DNA from: Cephalopachus bancanus
Taxonomy: Eukaryota > Chordata > Mammalia > Primates > Tarsiidae
Reading direction: 5' to 3'
Assembly (NCBI GenBank): GCA_027257055.1
Contig: JAPVLO010000056.1
Location: 3,038,001 to 3,102,000 of the forward strand
DNA length: 64,000 nucleotides
Part shown: positions 1 through 10,689 of the stretch, one piece after another
How positions within the stretch are numbered: position 1 is the stretch's first letter
Layout: every line of letters starts with the position of its first letter
Translations under genes and position numbers: made by a program
The notes under the pieces: generated by a model
The model's database searches: none
What the model was told of the DNA's origin: nothing
What the model saw: the letters and a program-made list of their open reading frames with translations, nothing else

Positions 1-89
1 CCACCACTGGCTTGGGGCATTTTGTGTCCACACTGGGTGTAGTAAAGGCTGTTGATTGGTCTCCATTATCCATTTTCCCCTTCTTTTTT

Positions 90-560
90 AGTGAGAGAAT
101 ATTCCACCAGGCAGTACCCGCCAAGAATAAAGACCGCATTTTACAGCCTCCATGCTGCTCTGAGGCCACATGACTTAAGTTCTGGTTAATGGGAAGCAGA
201 AGTATGTTGAGATAGCTTTTTGAAACTTTCCTTAAAAAATAACTTAACTGTACCCCACAACTTCACAATAAAAATAATAATAATAAAAAAAATAACTTGC
301 CCTTTCTTCCTGTCTTCTTCCACCCCGCTACTTAGAACACAGATGTGGTAGCTGGAGAGCTATCTTGGACGGTAGAGCAGGAAGCTGAAAGGAGCCTGTA
401 TTCCTGAGTGCTACTTCATGAAGTCACATTGCCAAACTGGCCCTAGGATGGTTGACCTCTGACTTATTTATGAGAAGGAAATAGACCTCTACCTTATTTA
501 AACCAATATTATTGTGGGTTTCTGTTATTTGCAGCTGTAGCAAATTCTGATACACTGGAG
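90..560 (+). mobile_element. Old LTR, MLT1-like (ERVL-MaLR), split by a tiny L1
   Basis: The block contains phrases typical of an MLT1-class LTR: a 'CATGACTTAAGTTCTGG' segment, then near the 3' side 'CTTATTTAAACCAATATTATT' and 'GTTATTTGCAGC' before an end near 'TCTGATAC'. A second copy of the same 3' pattern occurs near 60.5 kb. It is interrupted at 246-286 by a 41-bp L1 3' end. It has no coding content. Family assignment is from memory of the consensus. Confidence 0.5.
246..286 (+). mobile_element. Ultra-short (41 bp) L1 3' end insertion
   Basis: The segment 'AACTGTACCCCACAACTTC' plus an AATAAA-rich tail matches the last bases of the L1 copy ending near 6.3 kb. It is flanked by 12-bp direct repeats AAAAAATAACTT at 234-245 and 287-298. 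This is a genuine but extremely 5'-truncated target-primed insertion. Confidence 0.75.
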
Positions 561-591
561 GAAATATTTCTTTCTTTTTTTAACAGGCCTG

Positions 592-1365
592 GATTTTTTA
601 TTTTATTTTATTTTAAAGATGTGGGGTATAATTCAGGATTAGGTATACAAGTGGTCATTGTACAGGCAAAGTTTGGGCCTCCTTTTGGTTCCGACTTTGC
701 CTGGTTTGAGATCAGGTACCCTTATTAATGTTATGTGCCCCCTTCCTCCCCTGGCAGTTTCTGGCTACTGTCAATCCCTTTCTAATAGTATTATGGTAAA
801 AGTTCAGGGCCCGCTTATGAGTGAGAACATGTGGCACTCAGTTTTTTGTTTCTGTGATAGATCACTGAGTATTATAGACTCTAAGTCCATCCAAGTTGCT
901 GTGAAGTTCACAATTTTGTTCTTCTTTATGACTGTGTGATATTCCATTGCGTATATATATATTTTATCCAGTCCAGTTTCAATGGGCAGGACAGTTCTAT
1001 GTTTTTGAGATTATAAATAGTGTTGCAATAAACATGCGTGTGCAGGTATCTTTTTTGCAGAGTGATTTAAGTTCTTCCAGGTATATTCCCAGAAGGGGGA
1101 TTGCTGAGTTGTATGGAAGGTTAATTTCTAGTTCTTTTAGTAATCGCCATACTGTTTTCCATAGAGGTTGAACTAATTTGCATTCCCACCAACAGTGTAG
1201 AAGTGTTTCTTTTGTCCACAACCTCACCAGCATTTGTTGTTTTTTGTTTTATTAGTGGTGGCCATTCTCACTGGAGTTAGGTGGTATCTCAAAGTGGTTT
1301 TGATTTGCATTTCTCTGATAATTAGTGAGGCTGAGCACTTTTTCATGTGTCTGCTGGCTGCTCTC
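592..1365 (-). mobile_element. L1 3' fragment (end of ORF2 plus 3' UTR)
   Basis: On the minus strand the tail (T-rich at 592-615) is preceded by the L1 3' UTR with 'TACCCCACATC', then the C-terminal coding part of ORF2 (the KDTCTRMFIA and PLLGIYLEEL segments are readable in reverse frames around 1000-1230). Stops and frameshifts break the frame. The 5' side is truncated near 1.36 kb; no convincing duplication was found there. Confidence 0.9.
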
Positions 1366-1419
1366 ACGGACGCTGTTATTTGTATCAAATACTTGTTTGG
1401 GATCAATTTCCCATGTTAT

Positions 1420-1780
1420 TCAATAAAGGGAAAACAAAACTGAGTCAAAGAAAAATTGTTCTTTGGGACACTTATGGGTTTAAAAACAATCTCCAAGCAA
1501 TTCTTAGTGACACTGCAAGGACAATTAGCAAGCTTTAGTGACTCAAAGCATCTAAGAAGTCTACGGAGGAACCACAATGACTTCAGGTCATCTCTAATAA
1601 CCCAAATGACTTGAGATGACTTACTATGTTTCTAAAGGCAATTCACAATGGAATAATACCATCATAGCTGATCTTTGAGGGCATTTATAAGAATTGAAAC
1701 AGTACATAAATACGCACAAGTGATATTTAAGGACATTATTTCCAGCTATTTACAAGTGCCCCATGCGAATCAAGTGTGTG
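1420..1780. other. No gene or recognised repeat
   Basis: Sequence after the L1 has no coding signal. It contains a short inverted repeat (GTCATCTC at 1587-1594 against GAGATGAC at 1613-1620) and paired AATGACTT words. Nothing else is seen. Confidence 0.4.
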
Positions 1781-1889
1781 TGTCTTGAGGGAAGGCACTG
1801 TGGCTTTTATTTCTCGACCCCTAGTACTTGCTCAATGTTCTTATCTTTTACCATTCTCCCATTCTTTCACTCATATTTCTCTGGACACC

Positions 1890-2260
1890 TTGACTTTATT
1901 TCTGTTTCTGAGTTATGTTAAGCTCATTCCTGCCTCTGTGCTGTTATATTTGCTGCTTACCTGTCTGGAAGCCTCCTTTCTCAGACCTTCCTGAGATGAC
2001 TTTATCTCACTGTTCAGATCTCAGCTCTGATGTTACCTCCTCAGAAAAGCCTTTCGTTGACCTATGATGTTTGAGTCTTTGCCTTTGTCATTCTCCATGG
2101 TACTTAACAACATCTGAAGTTATTTATATATTCATTTCATGCATATCAAATATCTTTTATGCTTAGAATAAGTGCAGGGACCTTACCAATTTTGCTGACC
2201 TGGTTTCTGCACAACAGGCATATGATAAACACCCAACAGACAGTTGAATGCATGACTATT
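1890..2260 (+). mobile_element. L2 (LINE2) 3' remnant
   Basis: The order of phrases follows the L2 3' end: 'CATTCCTGCCTCTGTGCTG', a CTCAGATCTCAGCTCTGATGTTACCTC-like block, 'GAAAAGCCTTTCGTTGACC', the 'GGTACTTAACAACATC' block, and finally 'GCAGGGACCTTACCAATTTT' followed by 'TGAATGCATGA'. It is old and diverged, with no open frame. Confidence 0.7.
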
Positions 2261-2789
2261 TAACATGATGTAATTACCATAGGCAATCGGTGGGATTCTC
2301 CAAGAAATCCATAATATTCTATAAGTACTTATAGGAGATCTATAATGGCAGTGGAGGCATTATAGATTATCGATGAACTCCTACAGATCACCTGCTTCAA
2401 GACTACAAACCCCCTCAGAATCTTTTTAAAGGGGCTAAGACATCTTCTGGGCAATTTGTAATGAACCTCCCGTTCTAAACGTTATGAAATGGGCCTACAG
2501 GGTACTCATAATTGCTCAATAGAAAATTAAGGAAAGTTATTTTACATCTTGGCAGAGCAGGAGAAGCATGACCAAAGCAGTAAGAGAAGTGCCTGAATCC
2601 TTGGGGAAGAAGGCATCAGCAGGACCAGCAGACGTTTAGTAACTTAGAGCAGAGTCAAAGTGTGGAAAACTGAGGGTATGTAAAGGAGTTCTGACTTAAG
2701 CTCTTTCCTCTGGGCATCAGATTCCTCACCTGAAAAGTGAGTAGATACGCTCTATTCAAGGATGCTAACTAATTGGCCAGTGCGCCATC

Positions 2790-3235
2790 ATTCTCTAATT
2801 CTGCGTCAGTAATGGACATTCTTGGTACCCTGCCCAGACTCAACTGGGGCCGCCACTGCCCAGCTTCCGTGAATGTTGGCTGCTCATCACTCACAGCTGC
2901 TTCCTTCTCCCAAGAATAGCCCTCTGCTGAGAAAAGCCACTAAGCTGGGAGGTTATGCACCATCACCACCCCCACATCACCATGCCATCCCCACATCCAC
3001 AGCCAATTATTGACCATTGGTGTACCAAAGGTCCACCCTCTGCCTCAGTTCACACCTCAGTGGTCCAGGTTAGTCCTCAGCTGAGACCACCTCCTTGTAC
3101 AGCTTTCTTCCCTTGCTTCAGCTTTCCTCCCCCTGTTTTCCTCTCTTTCCTTTTCCCCGAGAGCCCTTCTTGAATAAATTGCTTCCGCAAGAATTCTTGT
3201 CTCACACTCGACTTCTAAGGGACCTAAACTAAGAC
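2790..3235 (+). mobile_element. LTR-like block
   Basis: The block ends with a polyadenylation-like 'TTGAATAAATTGCTTCC', then 'CAAGAATTCTTGTCTCACAC' and a terminal 'GGGACCTAAACTAAGACA', a layout typical of old ERV LTRs. Pyrimidine-rich and CCAAT-poor sequence lies upstream. I cannot name the family, and the 5' edge is a guess. Confidence 0.45.
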
Positions 3236-3555
3236 AGATCCCTTGACGTATGTCACTAAATTGATCACAATACTCTTGTCCTGTAAGCTCAAATGCTGCA
3301 GCAATTCAAGCAGTGCTTCCAATCCTCTGCGAATGGCACTGGATAGAAAACCTGTTTGCCAAACCTCAATTACAATAGAAAGGTCCCTTTCTTTGTCAAC
3401 ATTTCATAAAATGACATTTTTTTAGGTGACTGTAACTTGTGCTGTGAGTCAAGGTGGGAAAGCAGAGTCAGAGATATTATACTCAAAGTCTGCTCTTCCC
3501 AAGTCCCACGTGTGCTCATTTACTCCATTCATGAACAGCCTCTTGCCTGGATTCT

Positions 3556-3866
3556 TTTTTTTTTTTTTTTTTTTTGAGTTGGAGTCTCGCTCCATCGCCC
3601 AGACTGGAGTGCAGTGGCTGCTCCCGGCCACCGCAGCCTCGACCTACTGGGCTCTGGCGATCCTTCCACCTCAGCCTTCCGAGTAGCTGGAATTACAGGC
3701 ATGCGCTACCATGCCCAGCTGATTTTTGATTTATTGTAGAGATGAGGTCTCACTGCCCAGGCGGGTCTTGAATCCGCAGGCTCAGGCAATCCACTCACCT
3801 CAGCCTCCCAAAGGCGCGGGATTACAGGCTGAGCCACCGAGCCCAGCTTCTTACCTGAGCCCGGCT
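3556..3866 (-). mobile_element. Alu SINE, young subtype, with 5' end partly duplicated
   Basis: Full-length dimeric Alu in reverse orientation, starting after a T run and ending GAGCCCAGC. It is bounded by perfect 15-bp duplications TCTTGCCTGGATTCT at 3541-3555 and 3867-3881. Between the normal Alu 5' end and the right duplication is an extra piece that repeats the Alu start (GCCGGGCTCAGG on the minus strand), as if reverse transcription restarted at the 5' end. It carries the shared left-arm deletion (GGGCAGTGAGACC). Confidence 0.95.
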
Positions 3867-4514
3867 TCTTGCCTGGATTCTATTTGCCTAGCACAGAGCT
3901 GAGCACCTAGGACCTGCTCCCTACATATCTGGTGATTTCCACATTTAAACAACTTCTCATCTTACCCAGAGAAGAATGTCCTGCTGATGATAAACAAGGG
4001 GATATGAGTATCATGCAGACAGCAGAGATGCTGAGAGGACCTGCTGAAGGATTTCTGCACTGGAAGAAAGGACTCCAGGGAGGAGATCCTTATCATCAGG
4101 AAAGGAGGAAAAACAGATCCACCAACCCTGTAAACCCCCTGGCATGGGAAAGAATATCATACTAAAGAAGGAGCAGGCTGGTTAGGAAGTTCCCCTCAGG
4201 GTTATCCAGGGATTGTTTCTGTAAAAAAGAGCTAGGAATGGAGACCTTGTGGCTTTTGGAACTTGGTCTCTCTCATGAGAGGAGGTGTTTCTTAGACACT
4301 GCAGGCGTCCGCTGGGGAGCTCTGATGACAGACAATGGTGCTAGGTTTTGTGGTGTGACCAAATCACCAAGCGGTAAAAAATGGTCATGGGAGAGAGTCT
4401 TGGGCAGCCCTTCTGGAGACTTTCTATATTTTCTGGAATTAATATTTGCTAGAATATTAACAGCTATCACCCAAATAATAGCATTTATCTTTTTTTAGTT
4501 GTAGAATCAGTGTG

Positions 4515-4545
4515 TGCATGTGTATGTGTGTGTGTGTATTTTCAA
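4515..4545. repeat. Short TG-rich microsatellite
   Basis: A run of TGTG with single interruptions follows an AT-rich stretch. Confidence 0.6.
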
Positions 4546-4549
4546 ACTG

Positions 4550-4770
4550 GAAAGACAGTTGAGCAGAGTGGATAAGAATTTAGATACAGGGTTAGGTGTT
4601 CAAACCCTGGCTCTACAATCACTGTGTGAACTTGGGCAAGCAATTGAACTGCTCTGTGCTGTGGTTCCAACATATTTTAAAATGAGGCTAATGATAAAAT
4701 CTCACTGCAGAGTTGTCATGAGGACCAAATAAGTTAAGCTTTGTAATACAAAGAGTAATATGCTGTATAG
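4550..4770 (+). mobile_element. MIR SINE
   Basis: Core MIR order is visible: 'TTCAAACCCTGGCTCTAC', 'CACTGTGTGAACTTGGGCAAG', then the GAGGCTAATGATAAAATCTCA and GTTGTCATGAGGACCAAATAAGTTAA-like parts. Confidence 0.85.
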
Positions 4771-4992
4771 GTGTTGGCTATAACACCTATAGGTGTTGGT
4801 AAAAAAATGCCTGAATCTTATCAAGTATAATTGAGGGGAAAATGAGTTAAACTGATTTATTTAATCCAGAACTCCTCAGAGCCTAAAGTGTTGATATTTC
4901 CTTATATAATGTATAGCAGCCCCAGGGCCTTTTTATGGAGCATCCTGTAGGACATGCATCTATAAAACATTTAGGAAAAAAAATAGGTTGAA

Positions 4993-6309
4993 GACCAACT
5001 CTTTTTCGACAAAGTCTCCACCACCAACCACTGGGGAGAGGAGAACCTATTCAGTAAATAGGTGCTGAGAAAACTGGCTGACCACCTGCAGAAGATTGAA
5101 ACAGGACCCTTACCTATCCTCATACACAAAAATCAACTCTAAATGGATCAGAGACCTAAACATAAAACCTCATACTATAAGAAACTTAGAAAATGCAGGA
5201 GATGCCCTATGGAAATTGGAACTGGCAACCAATTCTTGATAAAAACCCCAAATGCCAATGCCATAAAAGATAAGATAGACAAGTAGGACCTCATCAAACT
5301 GACAAGCTTCTGCAAAGTCAAAGAAACCATCAAGAGAGCAGGGAGACAGCCACAGACTGGGAAAAATTATTTGCTAACTGTATGTCTGACAGAGGCCTAA
5401 CATCTAGGATCTACAAGGAACTCAAATTTGCTGAAAAGTAAAAAACAAACAGCCTCATTACAAAGTGGGCAAAAGATATGAATAGACAGTTCTCAAAAGA
5501 AGATGTATGAGCAACCAACAGATACATGTAAAAACGTTCAGCCTCACTAGTCATCAAAGAAATGCAAATTAAAACTACACTGAGATACCACCTAACTCCA
5601 GTCAGAATGGCCATCATCAATAACAAAAAATAACAGATGCTGCAGAGGATGTGGCGAAAAGGGAACACTTCCACACTGTTGGTGGGAGTATAAACTAGTA
5701 CAGTCTCTGTGGAAAACAGTGTAGCAATTCTAAAAGTTCTAAAAATCGACCTTCCATATGACCCTGCAGTCCCCCTACTGGGAATATACCTGGAAGAACT
5801 CACAACACTCTATAAAAAAGATACCTGCACACGTATGTTTATCACAGCATTGTTCACAATAGCAAGATCATGGAACCAACCGTGCTGTCCATCAAAAGAG
5901 GACTGGATTAAAAAAATGTGGATCATATACGCGATGGAATATTACACAGCCATAAAGAAGAACAAAATCATGAACTTCACAGCAACCTGGGTGGACTTAG
6001 AGTCTACAATATTCAGTGATCTTTCACAGAAACAAAGAACTGAGTATCACATGTTCTCACTCATAAGTGGACCTTGAACAACTATGGTGATACTATAAGA
6101 AAAGGATTGACAGTAGCGGGAAACTGCGGGAGATGAGGGGGGTGGGGAGGTAGAATTGGCAGTAGCTGGAATCTGCCTGGGGAAGGAGAGGGCACACATC
6201 ATCAACAAGGGTACCTGCGTAATGAATATTTGTATACCTAACTCTGAACTGTACCCCACAATTTTAAAATAAAAATTTAAAAGTTAAAAAAATAAATACT
6301 AAAAAAAAG
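4993..6309 (+). mobile_element. 5'-truncated L1 with clean target-site duplications
   Basis: The last 1.3 kb of an L1: the 3' third of ORF2, the 3' UTR and an A-rich tail. It is flanked by 13-bp duplications AAAATAGGTTGAA at 4980-4992 and 6310-6322. The longest open piece, 5709-6077, covers the ORF2 C-terminal region (KDTCTRMFI, WIKKMW, MEYYTAIKKN, then MFSLISG), but upstream frames contain stops, so no functional reverse transcriptase remains. The 3' UTR ends TGTACCCCACAATTTTAAAATAAAA. It is younger-looking than the L1M pieces further right. Confidence 0.95.
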
Positions 6310-6369
6310 AAAATAGGTTGAAAAAGACAGTCTTATCAGGTGAGATAAAAAGAGAGTGAACTCACTGTT

Positions 6370-6530
6370 CCTGATTCCTGGTATGGGCCAATGCTGTGCT
6401 AGGGGCATTGTTTGCCTTGTCCTCTTTCATCACAATTTGTGAGCTATGAGGTCACCTGTTTTACAAATGAAGAATCAGAGCTTCAGAGAGCTGGAGTAAT
6501 CTGGTCAGTGTGTCTCATGATGCATTTTAG
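6370..6530 (-). mobile_element. MIR SINE
   Basis: Reverse-complement MIR pattern: ACAAATGAAGAATCAGAGCTTCAGAGAG preceded by the ATGCTGTGCTAGGGGCATTG block. Confidence 0.7.
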
Positions 6531-6539
6531 GGCCAGAAG

Positions 6540-7100
6540 GGATCATCCTGCTTTGCCTGACTGTCAAGCTTCCTCCTTGGAAAGTGGAGGTCAGGGAGGA
6601 CTTTAGTGGGGGAGGGGCCAACTGGGTCCAGAGAAGTGTGGGGCTCTGACTCAGGGCTGAGCATGTGTGAACCCCACCCTAAGATATAGAACAGGAGAGC
6701 AAGGCTGTAGAGATTGTCACCACATGGGAGGACCGAGGTGGTGACAAGAACAGTGGCTGGAGACGTGCCAGATCCCAGAGTCCTTGTCTTTACTTCATTT
6801 GTTAGTTGCTGATTATCTGACTGCTGCCAGTAGGGATCAGTGGTTACTTCCCATTAAAAACAGGTTTGTAAGCATGTCTTCAGGAACATAAAAAAAAAAA
6901 ATGTGCTGGAGAATTTGTTTCTTTGGTCCCAGTTGAGACTCTGCCCTAAAAGGACAGCCAGCAGGAGCCTTCCAGTTGTGGAGCTCAGTCAGAGAATAGT
7001 CTGGGTTTTCCTCACAAGGCCCTTCTGTTTCACACAAGGCCCAACAGGTGAGTTTGGATGCCCCCACCCATTCTCTTATATAGGTACATAAAGAGGGAGA
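6540..7100. other. Unique sequence, nothing recognised
   Basis: No coding exon, RNA gene or repeat family was recognised. The short open frames on both strands overlap one another and have no protein-like composition. Confidence 0.4.
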
Positions 7101-7104
7101 GGGA

Positions 7105-7200
7105 CATCCCCTCACTCAACAAATATTTATAGGGATGAACAAGAAAGATAGATTCCCTGCCCTCCAGACTTGTTTTCAGGACTCCAGGGAAAATGCTAGT
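7105..7200 (-). mobile_element. L2 3' end fragment
   Basis: 'CAACAAATATTTATAGGGATG' followed by a GATTCCCTGCCCTCCAG phrase matches the reversed L2 3' end. Confidence 0.5.
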
Positions 7201-7604
7201 TTTACATGAGAGTAATGCTCAAAAAATGCTTATTCAACAAATGACTAGTGATTAAGTGAAACTGACTTTTCAAATATGCACATAAATGGAGTCTGCTCCA
7301 TAAGGGGATACCTCCCCGCCCCCACTCAAATAATCTATTAGCAGAATAGGGAAGTGAGAGTGAAGGGAAGGGGAAGGTTTAAAGAGGGCTTTGAGCCAAA
7401 ATGAGCAAAACAACATGTGAGTAGGTGAGGGTCATTGCAGCCATTCCCTTCCTCTTCACCCCATCGCCATAAGGTGTTCCCATCTTAAGTTTTGGAATCT
7501 CTCTTCTTTCCTCCTGAGATTTCTTATGAGAAGTATATAGGTATTGGCTAAGTAAATGTTTGGCTAGGTAAATAATGTCTGTGTGTCTAGAAGAGGTTTT
7601 GGGG

Positions 7605-7745
7605 TCAGTCAAATCTGGGACAAGCTCCAGGTTCTGCCACTTAGCAGGGTAGTCGTGGTTTCCTCATCTGTAAAACGAAGATAATACATTTATTGTGAGG
7701 ATGGAATTCTGAACCCAATGCCCAGCACATGGCATGGTGCAAAGC
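7605..7745 (+). mobile_element. MIR SINE fragment
   Basis: 'GGTTCTGCCACTTAGCAG' and 'GTTTCCTCATCTGTAAAAC' are MIR core and 3' phrases; the end 'CCCAGCACATGGCATGG' also fits. Confidence 0.75.
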
Positions 7746-8072
7746 ACCCGACACCCAAAAGACATGCCTTCCCTCTCAGGCTAGAAGCAGCGGGAGCAGG
7801 GGAAGAGGCACAGAGGCTGAGGGGCGCGAGATAGGAAGAGGCAGGAGGGGAAGTGTGACAGCTGCAATGACTTAGGCTTCAGGGCTAGAAGCAGGGGGGA
7901 AGCTCAGCAGACACACCTACTGCCCTAGATCATTAGCAACGGCAGAAGGCAGAGCTTTTTTTGCGTTGCCTTCTGCTCCAGATTGTTGTGTCCTCACTGA
8001 CAAGACAATTTGCAGACTGGCCTACTTTCCCATATCCACCTTCTGTCTTGAGTTCAAAGGCTTGGTCATAAG

Positions 8073-8074
<2 letters not shown>

Positions 8075-8156
<82 letters not shown>

Positions 8157-8199
8157 ATTCATGAGTCTGAGTTTGTATGTATGTGTGCCTGAAACTACT

Positions 8200-8230
<31 letters not shown>

Positions 8231-8405
8231 GAGAGAAAGAGAGAGAGAACTCATGAATTTAAGTTTATGTGTGTGTGAGAGAGACCGAGAGGACTCATGA
8301 ACTTAAATTTGTGTGCTTTTGCATGTAAGAGAGAGAAAGAGAATCGTATTGTTCTGTTTGTGTATACATGTGTGTGTGTGCATGTGTGTGTGTGCATGCA
8401 CATGT
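8075..8405. repeat. Compound TG/GA minisatellite with higher-order units
   Basis: A (TG)n run at 8075-8110 passes into (GA)n at 8111-8154. The pattern of GA tract, then a CTCATGA..T..AGTTT word, then a TG tract recurs with decay near 8155, 8247, 8291 and 8342. Spacing is irregular (about 94, 44 and 51 bases). Confidence 0.85.
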
Positions 8406-8429
8406 GTAAGCTTTGGGATCGAGAAGCTC

Positions 8430-9165
8430 TGGTCTGAGAAAGACAAAAGGCCTTTCTTTGACTCAATGACCTTACTGTTCTTTTGAGGGAATACCACCAG
8501 GTTGAGATAGCCTCCTCACTGAAGGGCCCTCCCCACCATCTGCCTTACTTTCTACATTTTTGAACTAGGTTTGGGCTTATCTGGGACTTCCAATTTCTGT
8601 GGAGAGTTGGGAGGAAATGGAGGTTGTTCCAAAAAGGGTTTTCGTTGAGGACCCCAGAGGGGAGTCAGCTGGGCGACTGCAAGCTCCTGCATGGTAAGAT
8701 GCATACATAACCCATCACTGCCTGTTCCTCTTTATCTGGCATGTGACCCAGCACCAGCAGGTACTCAGTGAATGTTTATTAAACAGAGAATTGTGGCAGC
8801 TCTTTGGTATTAAGTAGGAAGTGGGATTCTCACTGCAGACAGTGACTGACTTGCCTCTGAAAGTAGTCAAAAACCATTTTCCAAAGTAGTAATACTGCCA
8901 TCACTTGAATGGTTTCATTGTCAAGTTCATTGCCTGATACATAGTACTTATTTACTTAAATACTTATTTACTGAGATATTTGTTGAGCTAACCAGTTGCT
9001 TGACCAAATTCAATCTTCTGTGTACTCTTCTTGAGCTATTTGTATATAGAGACACAGATATGGAACAGGCTTTAGCTGAAGTACACCACTGGGCTTTGAC
9101 AGTGAGTCGAAACTCAAATGCCCTGAGCAGTCCTGCTGGTGTACTTAAACGTGTGATGCAACATG
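8430..9165. other. Mostly unique; one L2 end
   Basis: No gene was recognised. A short L2 3' end (+) is suggested at 8720-8790 by 'CAGCAGGTACTCAGTGAATG' followed by 'TTTATTAAA'. Confidence 0.45.
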
Positions 9166-9185
9166 TGATAAGAAATAGGAGAGGT

Positions 9186-9470
9186 AGCCAAGCTCGGTGG
9201 CTCAGCCTGTAATCCCGCGCCTTTGGGAGACTGAGGTGAGTGGATTGCTTGAGCCCGTGGGTTCGAGACCTGCCTGGGCAATGAGACCTCATCTCTACAA
9301 TAAATCAAAAAATCAGCTGGGCATGGTAGCACGTGCCTGTAATTCCGGCTACTCAGAAGGCTGAGGCGGAAGGATCGCTGGAGCCCAGCAGGCGAGGCTG
9401 CAGTGGCTGGGACCGGCCACTGCACTCCAGTCTGGGCGACCGAGTGAGACTCCAACTCAAAAAAAAAAAA
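9186..9470 (+). mobile_element. Alu SINE, young subtype
   Basis: Forward Alu with both arms and an A tail. It is flanked by AAGAAATAGGAGAGGT at 9170-9185 and the same word (first A in the tail) ending at 9484. A third copy of GAAATAGGAGAGGT lies at 9521-9534 after a 36-base A-rich insert. The left arm shows the shared deletion (GGGCAATGAGACC). Confidence 0.95.
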
Positions 9471-9484
9471 GAAATAGGAGAGGT

Positions 9485-9520
9485 GTTCATGTGCAGTGAG
9501 ATGGGTTAAAAAAAGAAGAA
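9485..9520 (+). mobile_element. Short A-tailed insert reusing the Alu target site
   Basis: The 36 bases between the second and third copies of GAAATAGGAGAGGT begin GTTCATGTGCAGTGAG and end in an A/G-rich tail, so they look like a second retroposed fragment. The source is not recognised. Confidence 0.5.
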
Positions 9521-9566
9521 GAAATAGGAGAGGTGAGAGGATAGGCATTTATACTCAACTATTAAA

Positions 9567-9615
9567 CACACACACACGCACCTACACACAACATAAACAA
9601 CAACAACAACAAACC
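9567..9615. repeat. CA and CAA microsatellite
   Basis: An interrupted (CA)n run is followed by (CAA)n. Confidence 0.8.
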
Positions 9616-9839
9616 AGAAAAGGTGAGTATGCATGTTTACAATCAATCTCAAAAATAAGACTTCTCTATCTTCAGTTCTACATTGGGAATATTAACTTTT
9701 CTACTAATTAGAAGGCGACAGCTTGGCATGGAGGAAGGAAGAAACACCCCTATCTCTGCTTTGGAATGAGATGAAAGTGACTGCACAAGACATCTTTTGT
9801 CAAGTAAACCCTGCCACTGCAGACTTTGACATTGCTCAC

Positions 9840-9990
9840 TCCCATGGAGCGCCTGAGGGGCTATGCCAGGGCAGCAGAGTAGGGCATAGACGTGGATTTG
9901 ATCCAGGCTTCACTACTAGCTATGTCTGTGGATGAGATACTCAACCTTGATGAGCATCTATCTTCTCATGTGCAAAGTGGGGAAAGAATA
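9840..9990 (+). mobile_element. MIR SINE
   Basis: 'GATTTGATCCAGGCTTCACT' through 'TTCTCATGTGCAAAGTGGGG' follows MIR order. The 3' side is cut by the next Alu insertion. Confidence 0.65.
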
Positions 9991-10023
9991 ACTTTTTATG
10001 TATGTATGTTTGTATGTATGTAT

Positions 10024-10308
10024 TTTGAGTTGGAGTCTCACTCCGTAGCCCAGGCTAGATTTCAGTGGCACACTCACGGCTACCCCAGCATCGACCTTCT
10101 GGGCTCAGGCGATCCTTTCGTCTCAGCCTTCCAAGTAGCGGAACTACAGGTGCGCACTACCACGCCCAGCTAATTTTTTTTTTTTAATTGTAGAGATGAG
10201 GTTTAGCTAAGTTGCCCAGGCTGTTCTCGAACCCGTGGGCTCAGGCAATCCTCTTACCTCGGCCTCCCACAATGCTGAGATTACAGACTTGAGCCACCAT
10301 GCTCAACC
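10024..10308 (-). mobile_element. Alu SINE with a (TATG)n tail
   Basis: Reverse Alu whose poly(T) has become a TATG/TGTA microsatellite at about 9997-10023. A short duplication AATAACT lies on both sides (about 9986 and 10311). It is an intermediate subtype without the left-arm deletion. Confidence 0.9.
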
Positions 10309-10329
10309 AAAATAACTAATTTAATTATA

Positions 10330-10555
10330 ATCTATGGAAAGGTTTATTTGCCAAGTATTCACCACTTCTCATTTAATTTAATCATTACAACAGCACATTT
10401 ATGGCAGCTACTATTATGTTTCCTGTTTTATGGACTAGAGAACTGACTTAGAGAGGTGAAGTAACTTGACCAAGATTACACAGCCAAGGTCTGGTAGATT
10501 CTGGACATGAGCTGGGGCTACCTAACCCCAAAGCTGATGTTCTTAAGAATTTTGC
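10330..10555 (-). mobile_element. MIR SINE
   Basis: Reversed MIR: 'ATTTAATTTAATCATTACA', the 'GAGGTGAAGTAACTTGACC' block, 'ATTACACAGCCAAGG'. Confidence 0.85.
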
Positions 10556-10689
10556 TGCTCCATTACTGCCCTTGTGTCATTTTGTTAGAACTAGATGAAA
10601 TTTTTTCTATGAAGTGTATTAGAGAATGCCTACCTAGCAGCATATACACAGTGCTCACTCAGTGCACATCCTAGTCACCATTCTCGTCT

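Noticed and set aside
5709..6077. 122-residue open frame with a clear protein-like sequence
   Set aside because: It is the C-terminal part of L1 ORF2 in a truncated insertion, not a host gene.
9114..9548. 144-residue reverse frame, longest in the window
   Set aside because: It runs through an Alu in antisense. Similar Alu-derived frames occur at 3.4-3.7, 32.7-33.1, 33.5-33.9, 34.5-34.8, 57.2-57.5 and 60.7-61.0 kb.
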